NCBI GenBank assembly: GCA_947095585.1
Contig: OX352762.1
Location: forward strand, 30,976,669-31,040,668
Direction of reading: 5' to 3'
DNA: 64,000 nt
Source of the DNA: Nephrocerus scutellatus
Taxonomy: Eukaryota > Arthropoda > Insecta > Diptera > Pipunculidae
Shown here: positions 57,128 to 64,000 of the stretch, piece after piece
Position numbering within the stretch: the first letter of the stretch is position 1
Layout of the letters: each line of letters starts with the position of its first letter
Made by a program: the position numbers and the translations under genes
The notes under the pieces: generated by a model
The model's input: only the letters and a program-made list of their open reading frames with translations
Databases searched by the model: none
Told to the model about the DNA's origin: nothing

Positions 57128-58688
57128 CACTGCGGTTCACTAGATTAGAAGCACATCATTTTGTGTGATAAAATTGATATTTCTCCAGTTATATGTCAGG
57201 AAAGAAAAAACAAATGATGGTGCAAGTTAAAGTAGTTTGTGGCTCATACAAAGTTAAAGTTAAGTTTTTAAAAATATTCAGAACAAGATAACAGTACATT
57301 AGAGACCTTTTTGCCAAATAAGTCAGAATGGCATGCATTTAAATCGGCTCATTAGCGAAATCAATACATTCGCTTGAACACCGCAGGAACGTTTCCAGCT
57401 TGTCACTGTTTCATCGCTTCTTCTACCAGCGGTGCTGAAGAGAAATAATCAGCCGCATGCCACTTCTCCTTGAATTCACCCGCAATACTCGTGGAGCTCA
57501 AAATGCTAATCAGTTTACCCTCAAGCCCATCTTCGGACGTACAGTTAGTTAAGTTCAGGGATTCCTTCTTCAGCCGTACAACAAAGTTTTTTAGAAAAAT
57601 GTATTTTTCTAAGTTATTTGAAGGAGCTTTAGGGGTTATTTGGTAATAAATGAAAGGTAATATAGGTAAGTATCAATAAAAAAAGGGGACCAATAGAACC
57701 ATGCTTGCTAGTAGTAGAACCAAAAAACATAAAAGTACAAAAGGGGCGTTCTTAAAAGTGGGCGTGTCTGTAAAATACAGTGCGCTCAATTTTATATCTA
57801 GATTGGATATGGTTTAATTTGTACTTGGTTTATGTGCAGTTTCATATAATTGAGTGGTATTTCATATCAGTTTTTCATTGAGTTTGCTCAGTTGGGGCTT
57901 TCATGGGAGGTGTGTCCAAAAGCCAAAATCTCGAAAACCGTATAATGGAGTTTGCTATATAACACCTGTTTTGGTATGGGGGAAAAAACTAAACACAATC
58001 ATAAGAAATACCGCTCAATTACATGAAACTTCACATAAACCAAATGCAAATGAATCCAGCTTCCGTTAAACTTATGGCCACGCCCATAAACATAACACGG
58101 CTGTATAGTTAGATTTTACTTTTCATTTGACACTAATACTAACACCCCCCAGTTTTGAACACGCCCCCTCTTTGACTTTTTATAAAAAGTCAGTTTTTGG
58201 ACTCTAACTCTGTCAAAGGGGAAAGGGATGGAGATTGTTTTTTTTAAATGAAAAGTATTTTTATAACCTATCATTTGGTACCAATTAACCCCAAAATCTC
58301 CTTCAAAGTACTTGGAAAAACAACTCAAAACACTGGATGCCCCTCCCACCTAAAGGGGTCGTTTCCGGACCACCCGACCACATTTTTACCCATTCTTTAA
58401 AAAAGAATGCCAAACCAATCTTTTCTACAAAATTATCTATTTATAAAAAAAAATGAACCACTTCACAAACAACGATTGTAATTTGACTGCTTCTAATCTT
58501 ATGGACCAATTTACATGCATGCCATTCTGACTCGTTCAGTTAAACTGGAATAAAACTACCGTTATCTTGTTCTCTTAAAATTTTACCACTGTTTCTTCCA
58601 CCATTGTTTTCTCTCACTACCATATACCTGGAGAAAGATCATTTCTACTTCTCAAAATTGTCTGCTTCTAATCTAATGAACCGCAGTG
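57128..58688. mobile_element. 1.56-kb foldback-like element with TA flanks
   Basis: Ends CACTGCGGTTCACTAGATTA and inverse CACTGCGGTTCATTAGATTA, each followed by GAAGCA and bordered by TA (57126-57127, 58689-58690), as in Tc1/mariner-type insertion. Inverted similarity continues far inside: GTCAGAATGGCATGCAT (57324 and inverse 58520-58536), TTTGAAGGAGCTTTAGGGGT vs inverse of 58290-58310, and GGTTTATGTGCAGTTTCATA (57827) vs inverse of 58018-58037. Arms thus span about 700 bp each around a ~140-bp centre. The left arm carries a LINE fragment (57385-57592). No transposase. Confidence 0.75.
57385..57592 (+). pseudogene. CR1/Jockey-like LINE fragment inside the foldback element
   Basis: Reads SLEHRRNVSSLSLFHRFFYQ, RC, then REIISRMPLLLEFTR and TRGAQNANQF, matching 48190-48370 in family. 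The HRR.V..LSLFHRF pattern is the C-terminal part of the LINE protein. Confidence 0.7.
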
Positions 58689-58690
58689 TA

Positions 58691-59193
58691 TATTTGTATA
58701 TACAAACATCTATAAACTCGTATGTAATATATGTACATGGTGCATGCAAGTAATTAAATTTATCTAGACGGCTTTTTTAATTATCTCGATGAGAATAAAA
58801 TTACACGTATCAGTTTAAGCAGGAAAAAGCTTACAGGTAGTTAAAAGCCTGTATTTCCTAAGTCTGTCTTGTAAGATTAAAAGTTGAATTAAAAACCTAG
58901 GGCATACGATTCGTAGTGTGATCGGTATAAAAGGCAACATTTTTAAACAGTCAATTCCGATGTGCAAAACAACAAATAAATCCTTTGAACAAAGATATCA
59001 ACGCTGTTGTAAAAATAAAATATCCATTCAACAGCAATAACATGGTGCTAGCAATTTGTACACAATCAATCTTACAGCAGAAAGGTATTTAGCTGCATTA
59101 AATGTGGCTTAAGTCATCCTACTGAACTGACCAGTGTTCACAATTCAAAATATTCCTCAATCTTTTAATTGCATACAACATCGTACTGCAAAT
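58691..59193. other. no gene recognised
   Basis: AT-rich, nothing supported. Confidence 0.4.
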
Positions 59194-59399
59194 TATAATA
59201 ATAATATTTGGCGCAGAAATGGAAGAGACCTGCAATTTAAAGCCATATCCGCGAAAGGTTAATAGAGAATTTTACCACGATAGTTGTAGTTATGTCGAAC
59301 GTTTGTCAGACATTCGTGAGAGGTGGGAACGTGAAAAAGATTGTTGGTGCTTTTCTGGGATTCGAACTTCGAACTGACCACTTGAGCCACGGCGTCCGA
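59194..59399 (-). mobile_element. tRNA-derived SINE, worn copy
   Basis: Inverse: ATAATAATAATATTTGGCGC tail end, GGAAGAGACCTGCAATTTAA, ATTCGTGAGAGGTGGGA, GGGATTCGAACTTCGAAC (B box) and CTTGAGCCACGGCGTCC (A box). An internal deletion removes part of the body. Confidence 0.83.
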
Positions 59400-59640
59400 T
59401 CCGGTCCTGGCCTACCTAAAAATATAATTTCAACACGGTCCCGAGTTGATTTCGAGTTGATATTACAACTGGATATCCCTAAAGTCTGGGCGTCATGGTC
59501 TACGCTATCCTTCCAGTGTAAGCTTGACTTGGCTTGCTGTCGTGTCTCATAAATCCTACCGCAAAGGACTTTCCGAGCAGAATCATCTTCTCTAATGCTA
59601 GATGTCCTGCCCACCGAAACATACAGAGCTGAATTCTGTT
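59400..59640 (-). pseudogene. RTE-type LINE, 3' end fragment
   Basis: Minus strand: REDDSARKVLCGRIYETRQ, QAKSSLHWKDSVDHDAQTLG, matching the C-terminal block of the element at 13580-13840 (RGRTSLRWKDGVDQDSQSLG). It abuts the SINE head. Confidence 0.78.
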
Positions 59641-59719
59641 TTTATGTCGACATTGTGTGCTCTTATGGAGTCGACATGTTTCACTGGATGGATAGATAGG
59701 ATGGGATGTTTGACAGTAG

Positions 59720-60150
59720 TGTAGAGTTGGAGCGTTAGCCCCGCGCTTGTCTAGCTTGCGCCATTAAGCATACTCATTCATTACTATATTAGCAGTCCTC
59801 TTCGAGAGTAAGCCGCAGCATCCGCGATGCATCCTCAGAACGAGCTGGGTCCTCACCAAAATTGTCCTCAGACCGGTCGAACCTTACGGTCGGCCTTATT
59901 TTATCTGTGGGCACGGACAATTCCCGCGGTACCAATTCGACCTTGGATAGGGTCTGGGCTGGCTAGCAAGCTATCCTGGGCCCTTCTCACATATGTTAGA
60001 CTTGACCACTTAAATGCGAAGAGTTTGCCCGACTGTAAGTCTGTAAGCATCTCTAAGTACCAGTGGCCCTTTCTTTTATTTATCTTCCGTGGAAGAGCCC
60101 TGCACCATAAACCAAAGGATAAAGATGCTGCTGGACCCCAACACGGAATG
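59720..60150 (-). repeat. GC-richer repeat shared with 24590-25050
   Basis: Inverse matches include GAGTATGCTTAATGGCGCA, CTTACTCTCGAAGAGGAC and a GAGGACCCAGCTCGTTCTG / GAGGACCAGCTTTGTTCTGG pair. Probably the leader of a LINE family. No open frame survives. Confidence 0.55.
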
Positions 60151-60247
60151 GAATTTTAGAGGACTCTTACCCCAGGCATTCCGTACCGCGGTGTTTTCTA
60201 TACCCCTCACCGCCGGGGAAAGGATGTTTAACAGATCAACAAAATCA

Positions 60248-60333
60248 AAACAAGTTGTTTTAAATGGTTTCAAGTCTGAAGCTCGTCACATAAATGCCCC
60301 AGTACTCCGTTTTTTCCCCGACACCACTCATTG
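60248..60333 (+). pseudogene. CR1/Jockey-like LINE sliver split by a HINE-like repeat
   Basis: QVVLNGFKSEARHINAPV then an FFPDTTH-like end match QVVLDGFKSNVHRINAGVPQ at 47535-47595. The LINE text resumes after the insertion at 60662-60695 (TCTACTAATCCAATTTATTC versus CCTCTAATCCAATCCATTC at 16076). Confidence 0.65.
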
Positions 60334-60660
60334 TTAAATTCTGTCTGTCTGTTTGTTTGTTTGTTTGTCGTGGAATCTTGCGATACATTTTTAACCCAAT
60401 ACTCAAAGCTCGATTTTATTGAAACTTTGCACACATGTGTATTTCCGGTGGCAAAACTTTCTATTAAAATTTGGCTTTCTTCAAATTGTATACACATGTA
60501 TATCTCCGATGGACAACACTTTATGTAAAAGTTTGGAAGTGATCGTGCCCCGGGGTCCCAAACAAATTAAAAAAAATTTACTTGTTTTTTTTATAAACCA
60601 TGTGTATTTGCGATAAGAGAATTTGCATAACATTTTTTAACTTTTATGTGTTGTTTTTTT
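60334..60660 (+). mobile_element. HINE-like repeat inserted in a LINE copy
   Basis: TTAAATTCTGTCTGTCTG start (CTATATTAAC.. part replaced by a GTTTGTTTGT run), GTGGAATCTTGCGAT, ACACATGTGTATTTCCGGTG, a second core ACACATGTATATCTCCGATGG, the GTGCCCCGGGGTCC box, and end GAGAATTTGCAT..TTTTATGTGTTGTTTTTT. The surrounding LINE supplies the empty site. Confidence 0.82.
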
Positions 60661-60695
60661 ATCTCTTGTCTACTAATCCAATTTATTCTTTCGCT

Positions 60696-61934
60696 TACAG
60701 TTGCATGTTGCATGCTTCATATTGCATGCTGTATGTTGCAAATTTGGTTGAAATTGCAAGTATTATATGTTTAAATAATTATGCGATGAAACGTTGACGC
60801 GAAATCAAATTTCACCCCAAGACTTAAGGTCTTTCAAAAATATTTTTGAAAACTCAATCGTAGTTATTAAAAACTGTTGGAAAAATAAATGTATTTTCCT
60901 AGCAATTCCTGCCTAAACCCATTTTAAACAGGTTAGCCATCATACATCAATCCGACGCGCGTCCATGTAATTAAATAATCTTATAGAGCCAGAATCGATG
61001 ATGATATTTCCCAAATTTGTCGTCTCTTCCGAAATCCGAAACATGAATCCTGATGACCTGTAATAACATATGCACGAATTTGAATCGAAAAATTAGGTAT
61101 CGGAACATGGGGGACACCCCAATTGACCTACCTTTCGGTGAGGTGAATAGTAAACGGTTCCATAGTTCTATCGGTCAGTGATGCAAGCAAAAAAGTGGGT
61201 GCACTTGACACCACAAGAAGAATGCTGATGTGGTGTTGATTTTTCTGGGCGCCCAGTTATTTTCCGTGTATATCAAAATGGAGCGAATTATTTCCCACTT
61301 TTGCGATGAGCGAGCGCGGTTATTGAGAGCGAAGAAAATTGCAAAGAGCTTGAATACGATAACCTTACACGTACCAGTACATGGTGCAGAATAACTATTG
61401 TTAATGGCTTTGAAAATCAAAAATAACTTGAAGAGAAGTTTTGAAAGGAGTTTTTCTTTTATAATGCGTTTCTGGAAAACTATGGACACATACTCTAAAA
61501 TGTGATTCTCCCTTATTACTAGTTTACTATACTTTGCTATACCATTATATACCTATTCCATATATTCGTATGGAATAAGCAGAATTACATGAAATACCAC
61601 AAAAAGAAATAAAAACTGATCACTTTTGAACACTCGCGTTAGAGTAAACACCGGCTAACATGAACTTTTTTTCACATTGACTGCTCCAAAAATTATGAAC
61701 GCTCTTAATAATTTTTGTCCTAAGTTAACAGTAAATTTCGTGATTTGTTGCAACGCAAAAAACTCTTTAACTGAAAATTGTACATATCAATTGCATATAG
61801 GTACATAATTTTCATATGCTAGAGGTGAGATGATTAGCAATGACATGCACGACGAACTCTTTTGCAAAAAAAAACAAGACACAAAGCGATTTTTTTACTA
61901 AATTTCATAAATGAAATTTTACTTTTAAATGCAT
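60696..61934. other. no gene recognised; short TTGCATG-type repeat at 60700-60745
   Basis: 60700-60745 has irregular TTGCATGC/TTGCATGT words. 61080-61450 looks unique and somewhat richer in GC, with a 104-codon minus-strand frame lacking any recognisable domain. Confidence 0.35.
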
Positions 61935-62558
61935 TATTACGAAATCTAGGCTTTCGACTTCGTAAAGGATTTTGCAAATAAAACACAACACAAGTTTATT
62001 AATTTACAAATAACAACTATAATAAGCAAACAGTAAAAATAATACAAGTTAGTTCACAATTTAAATGTACACAAAAGCACTTATTACAACAACACTTGTA
62101 TTTCACTACACTTCCCTTAGGTGGTAGCAGTATTTCTTTACAATAATTCCAAATAACTAAAGAGTCCTCTGCAGCGAACGCCACCTTTAATACTCATTGA
62201 AAAGTTTCCAGAAACTTCCAATCTTATAGACAGAAATATTCAGAAAATAGTGGCAATCTTCCCTTATTTACAACAAACCATACTCATATGTATTGATTTA
62301 TCTTCTGAAAATAAAAAACATGTGCAATCATGTTCCTACACACAAACCGGTTTGACTACATTTTTAACCAGTACATAATGATTTAAACTTACAGCGGTTA
62401 CATTTCAAATAATCTTATACATCTTATAGCCTAAAAGTATGTTATTCAAAAGTGCTTCATTCTAATTCAGTGCCAATTTTTAGTATGCAGTATGTACATT
62501 GCGATTTATCTAAGGAATCGAATTTCAATACCTGCGCTACTAACTACTTTTCGTAACA
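61935..62558 (-). mobile_element. solo LTR, second copy
   Basis: Aligns end to end with 4442-5466 (minus the insert there): TTACGAAATCTAGGCTTTCG start, TACTCATTGAAAAGTTTCCA, TACATAATGATTTAAACTTA, GTACATTGCGATTTATCT, and ending CTACTTTTCGTAACA. The first base pair of the TG start is mutated. Flanking four bases (GCAT and GTTT) do not match, so this is the older copy or was rearranged. Length 624 bp. Confidence 0.85.
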
Positions 62559-64000
62559 GTTTCATAAGACTGTTTTGTGTATCGATATGTAAATAAAATG
62601 AATTAAAAGCAATATTATTTTTTAAAAAACAACTTGTCGACGTGGATAATATTTCAAGCCTGAACTAGCTTGGCTTTTATTTGTTCACATTATTGCAAAT
62701 GTACTGTATTTTATTGTTTTGCAATTAGCCAAGTTACACAAAATTTTGCAGATTGATATTTAATTTAGAATATTATAGCATTTCAATTTTAATAAAAAAA
62801 AAGGATAAAAAAATGTCACAATTCATAATGTGTGTCTAGGCAGGGCGAATCAGCTAACAATTTCCTAAAGAGAAAAATCTATATCAGTTGTTTTTAATTA
62901 CAGTGTACCTCTCAGCATGGATCGCATCTTGTATATAGTTGAAAACTGGACATATAGTCCGGAAGGTAGCATTGCAAATGAAAAAGTCATAGTAAGTTAT
63001 AGTATGCCGGCTGAAACGTTTTTTTATAAATAGTTACCGAGTTAACCTCATAGTGAGTAATAGTATGCCGAATGAAATTTAACTAGGATGGTTGCTTTCA
63101 TAATTAAAAGTACAAAAACAACCATCAGTCGCGTGTGCAGTGGTGGAAAGGCCGTTAGCCGACGTACTAAAGATGAAGATTATTCGAGCAATGCACGGTA
63201 TCTTTCAGCGCCCAGCTGACATAATAATAACATATAATATAATAATATATATATAATATATAGCTTAGTGCCCTACGTTGCGCAGTTGTAAAATTTTAAA
63301 CTATGCCCCCTCCCCCCACCAACATAACCAACGCTATAATGATCACTTACCATCACTGTACGTATGAGCGACCTCGAAAACTATGGAATCGACACTTATG
63401 TCCCCACCACTCCCTTGGTACGAGGGAAAAAATTAAAACCGACACTAATATTAACTAATATTAGTAATCCCCCAATTCCAAAAACCCGCTAGAGGTGTCC
63501 TACCACATATTTATCTATTCTATTTATTTCAGCTTCCCTGGATATCGGAAGGACTCAGCCTCCAACAACATCCGATCACCCAGCTCTATTCTATCCAGCA
63601 CTATTCATCACGGCGATATCGAAAACTATAGGTTCGACAGTAATATCGGCTGCCAACCCTTCCTCGCTAAACATGTTACCCCCCCACCCGCTATTTTTGA
63701 TTCCAGATTGTAAGTACCCCTAATATGTATACCAAGTTTGGTTATTATTAGTGAAGGCGTTTCAGAGTTAGTAAGGCACAAGCAAACATACAAATAAATA
63801 TCTATATCTTTATATCAAAAAATGATTGTGAGCTTGTATGTTTTCGCGCAACGCCTAAGCCACTGGACGTATCGAAGTCGTATTAACATCATATGTTCGC
63901 TTGGTGCTTCGATAAGTCCATGTTTTTTTTATCCGGTAGGTGGTGGAGATATTTACGAAAACGTGGTTTTGCGTTTGGTCTGTTGCTGCATATCATTGTT
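62559..64000. other. no gene; worn CTAGCTG-type repeat at about 63240-63830
   Basis: 63240-63830 has TATATATAGCTTAGTGCCCT, CCAACATAACCAAC, CCAAGTTTGGTTATTATTAG and GGCACAAGCAAACATACAAA, the plan of RTE-like 3' ends or related SINEs, with an AT microsatellite at its start. The parts before and after hold nothing recognisable. Confidence 0.4.

Noticed and set aside
4442..62558. The two LTRs as the paired ends of one 58-kb provirus
   Set aside because: They are divergent, lie far apart with a host exon and many unrelated elements between them, and one has its own ATAT duplication, so they are independent solo LTRs.

Overview
This window is AT-rich, intron-dominated nuclear DNA from a higher fly (Diptera). 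A tephritid-like fruit fly is my best guess, from the transposon mix and the close match to the dipteran Mastermind N-terminus; the exact taxon cannot be fixed from sequence alone. Only one host coding exon can be supported: the first coding exon of mastermind (mam), the Notch transcriptional co-activator, on the minus strand at 40221-40973. It ends in a clean GT donor. If transcription runs as in other flies, everything from 40220 down to base 1 is mam intron (more than 40 kb, continuing beyond the window). Everything above about 41100 is 5' leader, promoter or upstream DNA.

The rest is a dense, layered graveyard of transposable elements. Left part (1-13 kb): a 137-bp inverted-repeat element with a TATAA duplication, a Helitron helicase remnant, mariner-type transposase remnants, an RNase H-bearing non-LTR remnant, a solo LTR with another element inside it, and an I-type LINE tail. 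From 13.5 to 16.6 kb there is an RTE-type LINE and a CR1/Jockey-like LINE back to back. From 18 to 20 kb a long-inverted-repeat element carries an internal insertion. From 24 to 34 kb there is a pile-up of LINE fragments, including a nearly full-length RTE-like element with a TAAG tail. The stretch 34.8-38 kb looks least repetitive.

Right part (41-64 kb, upstream of the mam start codon): a second copy of the long-inverted-repeat element, a mariner, a 1.4-kb foldback-like element, a Gypsy protease fragment joined to a CR1-like LINE, and a non-repetitive richer-GC stretch at about 49.9-51.6 kb that is the best candidate for an upstream mam leader exon or promoter. Then come a defective piggyBac-like element with three copies of a palindrome, a 1.56-kb foldback with TA flanks, further LINE and SINE copies, and a second solo LTR.

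Three dispersed families recur across the window. (1) A tRNA-derived SINE with an ATT tail, seven copies, two with visible 12-base target duplications. (2) A non-autonomous element of about 330-500 bp built from ~122-bp GC-box/ACACATGTGT units, with ends near AATTCTCTA / TAGAGAATT and an AACCCATAAAAATT edge, about nine copies, repeatedly inserted inside other elements with no visible target duplication, resembling Helitron-associated (HINE/Helentron-type) elements. (3) A CR1/Jockey-like LINE, at least seven fragments. The second family is the most promising candidate for something under-described.
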